Notes: a model not told the origin generated them from the sequence alone. 64,000 nucleotides of DNA from RFSX01 sp964591455 (GCA_964591455.1 CAZQDZ010000002.1:124001-188000); one strand, 5' to 3'. Shown: positions 44,945 through 55,300, counted from the first letter of the stretch. A program made the numbers and translations.

Positions 44945-45532
44945 TTGATCAATCTGTTATACCCCTTATTATCAACTGATCTGAATAAAAAGGTCACCGA
45001 TGAAGAGTTGGTAAAACTTTATTTGGAGACCCAAAATGTTGCTTATTTCAACCTTATATATAAAAGATATTCAGGTAAGATTTTTGGCAAGTGCCTGTCT
45101 TTATTAAAGCATGAAGATGAGGCAGAAGATGCAACACAGGACGTTATGATGAAGATTCTTCTCAATATGTCCAAATATAGTGGTAGGAGTAGATTCTCAA
45201 CATGGATATACTCCATAACCTATAACTACTGCATTGATTTTATAAGGAGGAAAAAGAAAGACCCAAGCATCTATGTAGATGATTTTCTAGATAATATGGA
45301 TGTGGAGGATGATATAGAAGATGCTTTTTTACTGGAAATGAATGTCAAAAGACTAAAAATCATTCTAGAAGAAATCCCTACCTCTGACAAATCTATTCTT
45401 CTGATGAAGTATCAGGATGAAATGTCAATCAAAGAGATTGGTCAAATTCTAGATAAGTCAGAGAGTGCCATTAAGATGAAGATTAAAAGGGCAAAACAAA
45501 AATTTAAAAAGACGTATAACGAGAAATTTTAA
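44945..45532 (+). CDS. ECF-type sigma factor
   Basis: 195 residues. TTG at 44945 is the only start that keeps region 2 whole. Region 2 reads FNLIYKRYSGKIFGKCLSLL, then EDEAEDATQDVMMKIL; region 4 reads LEEIPTSDKSILLMKYQDEM, then IKEIGQILDKSESAIKMKIK. It opens a run that continues with a 74-residue protein, an MscS channel and two DUF3078 proteins, so it may control that envelope cluster. Confidence 0.9.
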   Translation: MINLLYPLLSTDLNKKVTDEELVKLYLETQNVAYFNLIYKRYSGKIFGKCLSLLKHEDEAEDATQDVMMKILLNMSKYSGRSRFSTWIYSITYNYCIDFIRRKKKDPSIYVDDFLDNMDVEDDIEDAFLLEMNVKRLKIILEEIPTSDKSILLMKYQDEMSIKEIGQILDKSESAIKMKIKRAKQKFKKTYNEKF

Positions 45533-45756
45533 TGATTGAGGGCGGTGATGAATATAATAGTTTTAAGGAGCTAGAGAAGGAACAAGAGGAGACCTATGCT
45601 AAGAATATAGAAAAAGTGAAAAACAGCATAGATGGTAATCTTAGTGGACTTTCTTTCATTACTAACGTAATAGATATTTACTTTGCAAAAATAGCGGCAT
45701 ACATGGTGGCAATGACTAAAGGCAAGTCATCAGATGACGACAATCAAAGTGAATAA
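45532..45756 (+). CDS. Small protein coupled to the sigma gene
   Basis: 74 residues sharing one base with the sigma stop (TAATG). It has a charged helical start (DEYNSFKELEKEQEETYAKN), a moderately hydrophobic helix at about 42-62 (ITNVIDIYFAKIAAYMVAMT) and an acidic tail. It may be a small membrane-associated regulator of the sigma factor, but no anti-sigma family is recognised. Confidence 0.65.
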   Translation: MIEGGDEYNSFKELEKEQEETYAKNIEKVKNSIDGNLSGLSFITNVIDIYFAKIAAYMVAMTKGKSSDDDNQSE

Positions 45757-45785
45757 TATTATATCGTACCCCTAATCTGAATCAA

Positions 45786-46607
45786 ATGTTACTTTTTTTC
45801 TGGAAACAGAATAGCGTATTACAAGACTTGTTATCAAGTTTTCTAACAGGCGTTCCAAAATTCCTAACTGCCGTAGTGATAGCTATAATAGGCTTTATCA
45901 TTGCGAAGATTCTCCAAAGACTGATCGAAAAAGCTCTGCTAGCTGTCAATGTAGACAAGCTAGGAGAAAAGCTTAATGAAATAGAGATCGTAGAAAAGTC
46001 TAAGGTCAAATTAAAATTCAGCAAGATCATCAGTAAAGTAGTGTACTACTTTTTGATACTATTTTTTATGGTAGCAGCCACTGATGTATTAGATATGCCA
46101 GCCGTGTCAGAATTGGTACTTAATATATTTAATCTTATTCCAAGATTGATAGTAGCCATGATTGTTTTGGTAGTAGGCACACTGCTTGCTGATATGTTGA
46201 AAGAAGTGGTTCAGAGTGGACTAACCTCCTTAGGTATACCTTCAGCAAGAATGATAGCAACCTTTGTGTTTTATTTTATGATGATAAATATTATCATAAG
46301 TGCATTAACAGCAGCTCAAATAAATACAGAGTTTTTATCCCAAAATATTTCTATCCTGATAGGCGGGGTAGTATTATCTTTTGCAATCGGGTATGGCTTA
46401 GCATCACAGTCGTCGATGTCTAACTTTCTAGCCTCTTATTATTCTAAGGGTAAGTTTGATATTGGAGATACGATAACGATTAATGGTGTGTCAGGCAAGG
46501 TAGTAGAGATAGATAAGTCGTCTATGATTATCATAGGAGAAAGCGGAAACAAAATAATATTCCCACTCAGTCAAGTAAGCAATTCAAAAATTGAAATACA
46601 TAATTAA
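45786..46607 (+). CDS. Small-conductance mechanosensitive channel (MscS family)
   Basis: 273 residues with an N-terminal helix at about 20-40, two helices around 80-100 and 110-135, and a pore-type helix after GGVVLSFAIGYGLASQSSMS at about 197-216. The beta domain that follows, FDIGDTITINGVSGKVVEID, is characteristic of MscS. It ends soon after, so the large cytoplasmic cage domain of E. coli MscS is shortened. It opens under membrane tension to release solutes. It lies between the small sigma-linked gene and DUF3078 proteins. Confidence 0.88.
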   Translation: MLLFFWKQNSVLQDLLSSFLTGVPKFLTAVVIAIIGFIIAKILQRLIEKALLAVNVDKLGEKLNEIEIVEKSKVKLKFSKIISKVVYYFLILFFMVAATDVLDMPAVSELVLNIFNLIPRLIVAMIVLVVGTLLADMLKEVVQSGLTSLGIPSARMIATFVFYFMMINIIISALTAAQINTEFLSQNISILIGGVVLSFAIGYGLASQSSMSNFLASYYSKGKFDIGDTITINGVSGKVVEIDKSSMIIIGESGNKIIFPLSQVSNSKIEIHN

Positions 46608-46634
46608 AACTTATTAACAAACAAATTTTTACTA

Positions 46635-47618
46635 ATGAGACATTTAAAACTACTATTTATAATGGTCCTCTGCGCAGGTGTCATCCAAGCTCAGACACTA
46701 GAGGAGATGAAGTCTATGTTTGACACCAAATCAGCTAAGGTTGCAGAACTACAGGCAGAGATGGATGCTATCAATGGTGAGTTAGGTGGATTACAATCAG
46801 AGATGGATAAACTTTCAGGATGGAGATCAGGACTAGGAGGAATTTTTGGACTTGATTTTTCAAATGCTAACAGATGGGGCGGAGAAGCAATCATTTTAGC
46901 TGATGCACTTGGCTCAGTAAGATCATTAGGAATTGCTGCAGATATCTCTGGCCATTTACTAAAAGATACTGAAAAAACATTTTGGCACAACAACCTTAAA
47001 ATTCTAGGAAATTACAAAGATTTAGACCTTGCAGGAGAAGATGATACAGCAAGAGGAGATGGTCTTTTAGATGTGCCAAACAGAGTAGCTGATTTACTTA
47101 ATATTTCATCTTTAGGAGGGTATAAAATCTCTGATAAATTTGCATTATCTGCGATTGGTGAATTAAACACTACTATCCTTGATGGTAACATTTTCAACCC
47201 TGCTGTTATAGACTTAGGTTTAGGAGCTACTTGGTTGCCTATAGATAACTTAACTGTATCATTATTCCCTCTAGGGTATAATGCAGTGATTAGAAGAGAC
47301 GACCCGCTTGGTCTTGAAGGATCTGCTTCTTTTGGTCTTAAGTACAAGGTTACATATTTTGATGATATTGTTATCGCTGGTAAGCCATTTCACTGGGATA
47401 CCAACCTTACGGGGTTCCTGCCATATACAGATGACGCAGATTCATTAGGTAACTCATACTGGCAGTGGCTGAACAATATCAGCTTCCAAGTATGGAATGG
47501 AATTGGTGTTGGATTTGGTTTCGGATTCAGACAAGCTGATTTCCAAGCAGTTGACCTAGCGACTGGAGATTCTCAGTTGCAGAGCTATACTAATTTCGGA
47601 CTATCGTATACTTTATAG
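46635..47618 (+). CDS. DUF3078 outer-membrane protein
   Basis: 327 residues, signal peptide HLKLLFIMVLCAGVIQAQ. A heptad-like helix at about 22-62 (KSAKVAELQAEMDAINGELG) is followed by the DUF3078 region: WHNNLKILGNYKDLDLAGED, ADLLNISSLGGYKISDKFAL and IFNPAVIDLGLGATWLP, ending on barrel-like strands (LQSYTNFGLSYTL). It is probably an outer-membrane barrel with a periplasmic coiled coil. It starts 27 bases after the MscS gene and has a terminator after it. Confidence 0.9.
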   Translation: MRHLKLLFIMVLCAGVIQAQTLEEMKSMFDTKSAKVAELQAEMDAINGELGGLQSEMDKLSGWRSGLGGIFGLDFSNANRWGGEAIILADALGSVRSLGIAADISGHLLKDTEKTFWHNNLKILGNYKDLDLAGEDDTARGDGLLDVPNRVADLLNISSLGGYKISDKFALSAIGELNTTILDGNIFNPAVIDLGLGATWLPIDNLTVSLFPLGYNAVIRRDDPLGLEGSASFGLKYKVTYFDDIVIAGKPFHWDTNLTGFLPYTDDADSLGNSYWQWLNNISFQVWNGIGVGFGFGFRQADFQAVDLATGDSQLQSYTNFGLSYTL

Positions 47619-47644
47619 ATATATAGCAATTAATTGCATTTTAT

Positions 47645-47677
47645 GGGCTTATGTGTTTAGCATAAGCCCTTTTTTTA
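47645..47677 (+). terminator. Rho-independent terminator
   Basis: Arms GGGCTTATG and CATAAGCCC with a 7-base loop, then seven T. It closes the sigma-MscS-DUF3078 run. Confidence 0.92.
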
Positions 47678-47743
47678 TGTAAAGCTATACATGATTTCTC
47701 TTTAGGATATATATATTTGATTCCTTACAATTATAAGACGGTT

Positions 47744-48805
47744 ATGAACACAATCAATTATATATTTTCCATCGGATTGTTGCTTTTTTCCTTATCACTA
47801 AGGGCACAGGACATCAGAACACTAGAACAGATCAAGCTCGATCAAGAGGGTACCATCTCTCAGATGGCCGATTTGCAAGCCCAACTCAATGCATTAGAAG
47901 GTGTACTAGATACTTATGATAAAGAGCTAGATCAGTTAGATGGGTGGCAGAAGGGAATCAATGGGTTGATTGGCTTTAACTTTAACAGAGCCTTCGGATG
48001 GGTGGCAAATCCTAGTCCAAGAGCCTCTACTACAGCTTTTAGCCTCAATCTAACAGCCTTCGCAAATTATGGTAAAGGCAAATTTTTCTTCAATAATAGA
48101 GCCATTCTCACTGAGTCATGGCAGGATGTAGATCTTAGTGATGCAGACAGAGAGCAAGAAGGTGACGGGTTATTTAACAACGGCATAGTGGATATATTTA
48201 ATATTTCTTCACTCGCTGGGTATAAGATAACAGAGACTTTTGCACTATCTGGATTAGTGGAATTCAATACCTCTATAGGCAACTTTATAAATCCAGGAAC
48301 CTTTGATGTTGGTATAGGAGGGACTTGGATACCCTCAAAGAACTTCACACTGACCGTTTTACCTATTAATTTCCATGTGGCCTTTTCTGGTATAACAGGC
48401 CTGTCAAATGATTTTGCCCTAGGTGCTAAGTTAAGAGCGGACTACTTCAATGAATTTAGAGTATATGGGAGAGACTTAACATGGTCGTCTACATTAACCG
48501 CCTTTTTGCCATATACCAGTGCAGATGAGCAATTTGTCTTTTTCGACCCCAGAGACCTGACACTGCCAATGAACAACGAAACTGGCTTTTCGGCAGGCCT
48601 CTTTGAATATACCTGGCTTAATACCTTGTCATTCGAATTGTGGAAGGGATTAGGAATAGGTTTCGGTTGGGGACTTAGAAGATCAGATTTTGAAGGTGAA
48701 AAGCTTTCTGAAAGCCAGCAACAAGAAATTGGTTGCGATGATTGTCTACTTTCTGGTCCTAGAACACAGAGATATTTCAATATTGGCTTATCTTACGCCT
48801 TCTAA
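47744..48805 (+). CDS. DUF3078 outer-membrane protein (paralogue)
   Basis: 353 residues from ATG 47744; TTG at 47717 is less likely because the signal peptide (NTIINYIFS-type hydrophobic start, cleaved after LRAQ) follows the ATG. It repeats the layout of the upstream DUF3078 gene: coiled coil at about 20-60 (QMADLQAQLNALEGVLDTYD), then NNRAILTESWQDVDLSDADR and DIFNISSLAGYKITETFALS. Two cysteines in IGCDDCLLSG near the end are specific to this copy. It arose by tandem duplication and has its own terminator. Confidence 0.88.
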   Translation: MNTINYIFSIGLLLFSLSLRAQDIRTLEQIKLDQEGTISQMADLQAQLNALEGVLDTYDKELDQLDGWQKGINGLIGFNFNRAFGWVANPSPRASTTAFSLNLTAFANYGKGKFFFNNRAILTESWQDVDLSDADREQEGDGLFNNGIVDIFNISSLAGYKITETFALSGLVEFNTSIGNFINPGTFDVGIGGTWIPSKNFTLTVLPINFHVAFSGITGLSNDFALGAKLRADYFNEFRVYGRDLTWSSTLTAFLPYTSADEQFVFFDPRDLTLPMNNETGFSAGLFEYTWLNTLSFELWKGLGIGFGWGLRRSDFEGEKLSESQQQEIGCDDCLLSGPRTQRYFNIGLSYAF

Positions 48806-48847
48806 TATAGATACAATAACAAGATCAATTTATTTTATTCTAGTTGC

Positions 48848-48881
48848 CCGACCAATACCCAAATTGGTCGGACTTTTTTTG
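48848..48881 (+). terminator. Rho-independent terminator
   Basis: Arms CCGACCAAT and ATTGGTCGG with a 6-base loop, then a seven-T run. It follows the second DUF3078 gene. Confidence 0.92.
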
Positions 48882-49072
48882 TCTTTAGAATAGAGAATTT
48901 CTGATTAGTGCATCTAAGATGCACCATAGATTAACAGATTCAAACTCCTCCTTGCAATCGTCAAACAATGGCCATTTTTCTTTACGCCATTCAGAGAATT
49001 TTATATCGAGAGCTGCTCTTTTAAAATCAGATATATAGCTTCTAACGCCATCCCCGTATCTTGTGTGCAATC

Positions 49073-51853
49073 ATGGAAAAAAACCTATATCTACTCGACG
49101 GCCACGCCTTAGTCTATCGTGCCCATTATGCCTTTATTAATAGACCTCTCATTAATTCAAAAGGAATTAACACCTCTGCTATAACGGGATTCGTCAGATC
49201 ACTATGGGATATTCTACAGAAGAAAAAACCCTCCCATATCGCCGTTGCCTTCGACCCCAAGGGTGATACATTTCGCCATGAGATGTACCGACCATATAAA
49301 GCGAATAGAGATGCTCAGCCTGAAGATATCTCTATTGCCATGCCCTACATCAAGCAGATTGTAGAAGCCTTCAGAATTCCAATTATCGAAGTTGCAGGCT
49401 ATGAGGCAGATGATACTATAGGAACGATCGCAAAACAGGCGGAGAAAGAAGATTTCAATGTATTTATGGTCACACCAGACAAGGATTATGCTCAGCTGGT
49501 CTCGGATAAGGTTTTTCTATACAAGCCTGCGCGACTAGGCAATGGCGTAGATATTCTAGGGGTACCAGAAATCTTAGCTAAATGGGATATCGCAGAAGTG
49601 ACTCAGGTCATCGACGTCCTAGGCCTCCAAGGGGATAGCGTGGACAATATCCCGGGCATCCCAGGTATAGGGGCAAAGACAGCAGTGAAGCTGCTTAAGC
49701 TATACCACTCAGTGGAGGGCATCCTAGAGAATGTAGAAGAGCTAAAAGGAAAGCAAAAAGAGAATGTAATCAATTTTGCAGAGCAAGGCAGGCTATCTAA
49801 AGAGTTGGCAACTATCAAATTGGATGTCCCTATTCAGTTTGATGCCAAAACGTACATTACAGAACAACCAGACAATGAAAAACTAGCGGTTATTTTCAAA
49901 GAGCTTGAATTTAGATCCTTAGCTGAAAGTATCCTAGGTAAGAAGGTCCCCACCCAAGGCACTCTCTTCGGCGGCACCACGGATATATCACAGAACGAAA
50001 AAGCCAAGAAGGTAGCAGAGGCCTACTCAGTATCTGATAACAACATAGACAATACCAAGCATCAATATCATCTAGTCCAAACGGACAAGGACATGCGTGA
50101 TCTTGCTGATAAATTGAGTAAGAAAAAAATATTCTCCTATGATACGGAGACGACAGGCATCGATGCGAATAAGGCAGAGCTGGTAGGACTGGCCTTTGCA
50201 ATGAAGGCAGGGGAGGCCTACTATGTACCAGTGCCCGAAGACAGAGATGAAGCGCAGAAGGTCGTAGATATCTTTAAACCAGTACTGGAGAACCCAGACA
50301 TTGAAAAAATCGGGCAGAATATTAAGTACGATAATCTGATGCTTAAGTGGTATGACGTGGAAGTGAAGGGACAGTTCTTTGATACCATGATAGCGCATTA
50401 CCTATTAGAACCGGACCTCCGTCATAAGCTCGACCTGGTAGCCGCTGGTTTACTTAATTATAAAATGATTCCAATCGAAAAGTTGATCGGTAAGTCTGGA
50501 AAGAACCAATTAACGATGCGAGATGTGAAGGTGGAGAAAGTCGTGGATTATGCTGCAGAAGATGCCGACATAACACTTAAGGTCAAGAAAGAACTCGAAA
50601 AGTCCATTAAGAAAGAAAAACTGGATGACCTCTATTACAAGGTGGAGGAACCACTTATAGAAGTGCTGACAGAAATAGAATATAATGGGGTGAAAGTAGA
50701 TGGTGATTTTCTTAGAAACTACTCCAAGACCTTAGCCACACTTATTAGGAAAGAAGAGAAAGCCATATATAAAATTGCTGGCGTAGACTTTAATATATCC
50801 AGTCCGCGTCAGGTAGGGGAAGTGCTATTCGACAAAATGAAAATTCCATATAGATGGCGCAAGACCTCTTCTGGACAGTATAGCACCAATGTAGAGAAAC
50901 TCACGGAACTTTCTTATGACAATGAAATCGTCAAGATGATACTCCAATATCGGAAGTATTCGAAGCTGAAGTCCACCTATGTCGATGCCCTACCATTGAT
51001 GATAAACGAGCGAACAGGTAGAGTCCATAGTAACTTCAATCAGGCAAGAGCGGCAACTGGAAGATTAAGTTCTGAAAGTCCCAATCTCCAGAATATTCCT
51101 ATAAAGGACGAAGCAGGTAGAGAAATACGTAAGGCCTTTGTTCCCAGAGATGATGATCATATCTTATTAGCGGCAGATTATTCTCAGATAGAGCTACGAA
51201 TTATAGCAGATATATCTAAGGATGAGTATATGCTGGAAGCGTTCAATGAAGGACTAGACTTCCACCGAGCTACAGCGGCTAAGGTATATGACGTGCCTTT
51301 CGATGAGGTCACTGCGGACCAAAGACGGAATGCAAAAACAGTAAACTTCTCTATTATTTATGGTGCGGGTGCGATGAATCTCTCTAGACAATTAGGTATT
51401 AAGCGAGCCGAGGCTAAAGAATTAATTGCTAATTATTTCGAACAATTCAAAGGCCTCAAAAAGTACATGGACGAGACCGTTAATTTTGCGAGAGAGCATG
51501 GCTATGTAAAAACACTGGCGGGACGAAAACGATTGCTCAGAGATATCAATTCACGAAACGGCCTTGCGAGATCTAATGCAGAAAGGATGGCGATAAATAC
51601 TCCTATACAAGGGACTGCAGCTGACATCATTAAACTGGCGATGATAGACATTCATCACGAACTAAAGAGTAATAACTATAAGTCTAAGATGATTCTTCAG
51701 GTACATGATGAATTGGTTTTTGATGTGCACAAATCAGAACTTGAAAAACTCACGAAAATGGTCTCTGATAAGATGCGTAATGCGTTGCCAGAGCTGACTG
51801 TTCCTATTGTGGTAGATCCAGGGACAGGACAGAATTGGTTGGAGGCACATTAA
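49073..51853 (+). CDS. polA: DNA polymerase I
   Basis: About 926 residues from ATG 49073 (MEKNLYLLDGHALVYRAHYA). The 5'-3' nuclease domain spans about 1-290. The 3'-5' exonuclease domain at about 330-520 keeps its acidic residues (SYDTETTGID, GQNIKYDNLML, YAAEDADIT) and looks active. The polymerase domain has motif A ADYSQIELRI, the O-helix RRNAKTVNFSIIYG and motif C QVHDELVFDV. It fills repair gaps and removes RNA primers. Confidence 0.98.
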   Translation: MEKNLYLLDGHALVYRAHYAFINRPLINSKGINTSAITGFVRSLWDILQKKKPSHIAVAFDPKGDTFRHEMYRPYKANRDAQPEDISIAMPYIKQIVEAFRIPIIEVAGYEADDTIGTIAKQAEKEDFNVFMVTPDKDYAQLVSDKVFLYKPARLGNGVDILGVPEILAKWDIAEVTQVIDVLGLQGDSVDNIPGIPGIGAKTAVKLLKLYHSVEGILENVEELKGKQKENVINFAEQGRLSKELATIKLDVPIQFDAKTYITEQPDNEKLAVIFKELEFRSLAESILGKKVPTQGTLFGGTTDISQNEKAKKVAEAYSVSDNNIDNTKHQYHLVQTDKDMRDLADKLSKKKIFSYDTETTGIDANKAELVGLAFAMKAGEAYYVPVPEDRDEAQKVVDIFKPVLENPDIEKIGQNIKYDNLMLKWYDVEVKGQFFDTMIAHYLLEPDLRHKLDLVAAGLLNYKMIPIEKLIGKSGKNQLTMRDVKVEKVVDYAAEDADITLKVKKELEKSIKKEKLDDLYYKVEEPLIEVLTEIEYNGVKVDGDFLRNYSKTLATLIRKEEKAIYKIAGVDFNISSPRQVGEVLFDKMKIPYRWRKTSSGQYSTNVEKLTELSYDNEIVKMILQYRKYSKLKSTYVDALPLMINERTGRVHSNFNQARAATGRLSSESPNLQNIPIKDEAGREIRKAFVPRDDDHILLAADYSQIELRIIADISKDEYMLEAFNEGLDFHRATAAKVYDVPFDEVTADQRRNAKTVNFSIIYGAGAMNLSRQLGIKRAEAKELIANYFEQFKGLKKYMDETVNFAREHGYVKTLAGRKRLLRDINSRNGLARSNAERMAINTPIQGTAADIIKLAMIDIHHELKSNNYKSKMILQVHDELVFDVHKSELEKLTKMVSDKMRNALPELTVPIVVDPGTGQNWLEAH

Positions 51854-51938
51854 TTAAAGGTTTACTTTTTCTGATAATATTTAACTAGCTTATTTCAGTT
51901 GTTAATAAAGAGAGGAGAAATTAAAGTCACTTTTAACA

Positions 51939-53531
51939 TTAATATTTCTGCTTTATCAATCCACTCTGCTTTTTCTTTTGAATGAGTACATAATTATTAA
52001 TCAGAAACGTGATTTTGGAACAATTTTCTAGCACATTTTTTCTTGTTGGAATATGAAATAATGAAAAACTATAGGAATTCAAATCTTGATTTTCATCTTT
52101 CACATGGGGATTTTTTCTTATTGATTGATATTTATATGGCATTATAAGTTCGCCATCACTAAGAGAGATCATACCATCATGTAAATCTCCATTCTCAACT
52201 CTTTTCCCCAAGACTAAATATTCATTAATGAATTTGGTCCTACTTGTATAGTTACTATCAGTTAAAGAGTACAACTCATCTCCATTCTCATTGTAAACAA
52301 ATAAATGACCACTACTATTCGTCATATAGAAATATGTTTTCTCATTTACACTATTAGAAGCACCACTACATTTATCACTATTATTCATTATACTTTTCAT
52401 TGGAACCACTACTTTTCCTTCATTATTAATAATTCCACAGTAGCCATCTTTCCCTACTAGGAAAAAGTTATCTTGAAGGAATTGGTTGTAGTGATATTGA
52501 CCACTAGTGTAAATTAATTTTCCATTGGGATTATAGTAGTCGATTATTCTATTTTCTATTTTTGCTTCGATGATATCCTTACTGCCGTGAATATTTGTTC
52601 TTGGATAAAGATGTATATTATCATACTTTATATCAGTCTCACTTCCTAAGTTTTCGAAAAACAAACCTTGTTTATATGGGTAAGTTGAATCATGAACTAG
52701 TTTAACACCCCTCATTTTAGTTGGATATCTTAATTTACCCTTAATCTCGGTTCCTTCATAATCTATGAATTTTTTACTCCGATCTAAATAAGTGATTAAT
52801 AGACCTTGATCAATCATAGCAAAAGGATGGAAAGCCGTCAATTTTTTATTACTAGAGTGAATAGTTTTTCCTCGTTCATTTATAATTCGAATCTCGCCCG
52901 ATTCATGATAATGTAAGTAAACAGTTTCATCACCAGAATAAGGATAGATACTGGTTCCAGATACAGAGAAAACGCTGCCTCCTTTCAGATTGTAAAACAC
53001 AATTTTGTCATTGATGTAATCAATTACACCATATTTTTGATTTCCAGAAACAAATGTTTGCCAATAATCTTTATGAGGTTTTGCTGAATAAATTACCTTA
53101 TCCTTGTCTAGATCCACTAAATAAACAGAGTCTACACTTTTATCAAGATACTGAACCATAGAATTTCCTATATAACCCAAGATTCGAGATGGATAGGACT
53201 TCTTCTCTCCAGAAAATGTATTAGTTATTTCGGAAGAATTACTAAACTTGTTGATTTGCCATAATGAATCAGAGGTAAGAAACAACTGATTGCCTAACCT
53301 AAGTGAGATAGTATCATATTCTTCATTTTTTAAATTGAAGACTATTGTATTTTCACCTTGCTCGAAATAAATTTTGTCATTTATAGCCGGGCCACGATAA
53401 TCACGAGAATTAATAAAAGCTGACTTTTGATTTTCTAGAGGAACAACCCATTCAATTAAGTCTTCTTGAGCAATAATTAAATTTGAAAAGAATAGAAACA
53501 AAATATGCAGGCAGTTTAATTTTCGCACCAT
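51939..53531 (-). CDS. Secreted WG-repeat-like protein, AT-rich
   Basis: 530 residues with a signal peptide (LHILFLFFSNLIIAQ). Multiple repeat-like units such as KYGVIDYINDKIVFYNLKGG, DGYCGIINNEGKVVVPMKSI and SGLIKQKY resemble WG (KWG) repeats, which form beta-propeller-like structures. The ligand is unknown. The gene is visibly more AT-rich than polA on one side and the T9SS cargo gene on the other, so horizontal origin is possible. Confidence 0.6.
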   Translation of the reverse strand: MVRKLNCLHILFLFFSNLIIAQEDLIEWVVPLENQKSAFINSRDYRGPAINDKIYFEQGENTIVFNLKNEEYDTISLRLGNQLFLTSDSLWQINKFSNSSEITNTFSGEKKSYPSRILGYIGNSMVQYLDKSVDSVYLVDLDKDKVIYSAKPHKDYWQTFVSGNQKYGVIDYINDKIVFYNLKGGSVFSVSGTSIYPYSGDETVYLHYHESGEIRIINERGKTIHSSNKKLTAFHPFAMIDQGLLITYLDRSKKFIDYEGTEIKGKLRYPTKMRGVKLVHDSTYPYKQGLFFENLGSETDIKYDNIHLYPRTNIHGSKDIIEAKIENRIIDYYNPNGKLIYTSGQYHYNQFLQDNFFLVGKDGYCGIINNEGKVVVPMKSIMNNSDKCSGASNSVNEKTYFYMTNSSGHLFVYNENGDELYSLTDSNYTSRTKFINEYLVLGKRVENGDLHDGMISLSDGELIMPYKYQSIRKNPHVKDENQDLNSYSFSLFHIPTRKNVLENCSKITFLINNYVLIQKKKQSGLIKQKY

Positions 53532-53623
53532 GGCATTATAATGTTATTCATTAATATTTTGTATCAAAACTTGAACCTCTTATTGAATTTTTAAAGTCGA
53601 TTATTTCAGAAAGACAACACCTT

Positions 53624-55300
53624 TTACATTTTCACAACCCTAGCGGTCCCTTTCCTTTCACCTATCTGAAATCGGATAAAGTATATCCCCGATTGCTGTG
53701 AAGATAGATCAAGGGTCTGCCCCTGTCCAGATACCTGCACAACTCTACCCATAAAATCAAATACACTTATATTATCTATGAGTTCTTCTGATTCTATTAT
53801 AACCGCTCCTGTAGTAGGGTTAGGGTAGACCAAAACCGTTAATCCTTCTACATCTACCACTGATGAGGTCATACATGACAAGTCATACGGAAAGAAGCTA
53901 TCCTCATTAGTATCACCATCTAACCCATCTACACCACTGAAGGTCCAATCCGCTTCATTAAATGTAGTGGATAGACTAGGTGCATCATCTGTTCTTTTGG
54001 CCCATCCGTCGCTGTACTCCCAGGACTCACCACTACCATCCACATCCTGAATGCCAAACACATCTATCAGTTGTCCATTCTCAAATAATTCTATCGCATC
54101 ATCGCCATTGAAACTAACATCCTCTTCTTCGTCTTGAATCAGAAAGCTGTTATTTGTGGGGCCAAAAAAAGCACGAAATGCTATGGTGTCATTGGTCACA
54201 AAAATGCAATTGCCACCAGGAATATCTTGATTTAGAAAAAGCTCAGGACCGTCTCCACCATTACCATTATTAGCAGAACTGAGATCATATCTTGCAGCTT
54301 GGTCCCTGGTCAAATCTTCTGACACATAGAGCTCTATCGCTTTGACATCTGGAGATTCGAGTATGCCGCGCAGCTGAATACCTTGTTGTAAAGGGCCATC
54401 ATTATCTATTATAAATACAGTTACGATATCTTCCAGAAGAGGACCACCAGACACAAGAGGCGATATGGTCAATATTAAATTCTCCAGCGCTTCTTCTTCT
54501 GTATCATCTATAAGCTCAATAGCCAATGTCTGTGACGAATTGGATTCAGGTGCAAATGACAAGGTGTCTGTGCTCAATATATAGTCTACATCGACAGTGG
54601 CCTGTGGATCGGGACCGCTGACTACACTAGCGACATATCGTAAGTCTCCTGAAGGCGCATTATCCATAAAAAACTCAAGGACCACCATTTCATCAGATTC
54701 TCTGACATACATATCTCTGAAAGAGGCACTGAGGATGGGTTCTCTCATGCAATTGCTTATAATAGATATTCTATCAGGCGAGGCAAAAATGGGGACGCCT
54801 TCCTCTGTATGACCTGCATCAGTTACTGATCTTGACCAATTAGACGGGTCAGAAAAATCACCATCAAAATCACAAGCTTCCAAAGAAGCACCACCACCAT
54901 CTGCCATCTGACTCCAAGGTAGATTATCACTGTACTCAAAATTGATGATTGTGTCTCCTGCTGTATTTATTACTATTACCTGCTCACCATCATTAGATAG
55001 CGATCCAGATTCCCATTCCATGGCATCCGAAAAATATATAGCTTGGTACTTTCTGGCATCATTTGTCAAGACAAGCGTCGCTTGGGGATTTAGTGTAATG
55101 GCAGGAAAAGTAAAAGAAATTCCATCTAAAATTTCATAACCCTCCAAGTTTATCTGACCATTAGAGTTATTATAAAACTCTAGAAATTCTGTATCCTCTC
55201 CAGGAAAGTTGTACATAAATTCTGATATGACAAGGCCCTGCGCCTTAAGAGAAAGGGCAGAAAATAAGAGGAAAGTGTAGATTAGCGTCGTTTTTTTCAT
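53624..55300 (-). CDS. T9SS cargo protein with lamin-tail and Calx-beta-like domains
   Basis: 558 residues. A signal peptide (TTLIYTFLLFSALSLKAQ) precedes a lamin-tail-like domain (GLVISEFMYNFPGEDTEFLE) at about 20-130. A Calx-beta-like domain follows at about 190-300 (ELIDDTEEEALENLILTISP), then a second lamin-tail-like part (IQLRGILESPDVKAIELYVS to DIEL-type strands). The C-terminal type A sorting domain reads LVYPNPTTGAVIIESEELID, VFDFMGRVVQVSGQGQ and SGIYFIRFQIGERKG. It is exported through Sec and T9SS to the surface; binding partners are unknown. Confidence 0.85.
   Translation of the reverse strand: MKKTTLIYTFLLFSALSLKAQGLVISEFMYNFPGEDTEFLEFYNNSNGQINLEGYEILDGISFTFPAITLNPQATLVLTNDARKYQAIYFSDAMEWESGSLSNDGEQVIVINTAGDTIINFEYSDNLPWSQMADGGGASLEACDFDGDFSDPSNWSRSVTDAGHTEEGVPIFASPDRISIISNCMREPILSASFRDMYVRESDEMVVLEFFMDNAPSGDLRYVASVVSGPDPQATVDVDYILSTDTLSFAPESNSSQTLAIELIDDTEEEALENLILTISPLVSGGPLLEDIVTVFIIDNDGPLQQGIQLRGILESPDVKAIELYVSEDLTRDQAARYDLSSANNGNGGDGPELFLNQDIPGGNCIFVTNDTIAFRAFFGPTNNSFLIQDEEEDVSFNGDDAIELFENGQLIDVFGIQDVDGSGESWEYSDGWAKRTDDAPSLSTTFNEADWTFSGVDGLDGDTNEDSFFPYDLSCMTSSVVDVEGLTVLVYPNPTTGAVIIESEELIDNISVFDFMGRVVQVSGQGQTLDLSSQQSGIYFIRFQIGERKGTARVVKM

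Noticed and set aside
48885..49070. A 61-codon minus-strand frame between the DUF3078 terminator and polA
   Set aside because: It starts with TTG directly after a stop, matches no family I recognise and overlaps the polA start region; probably chance, or at most a gene scrap.
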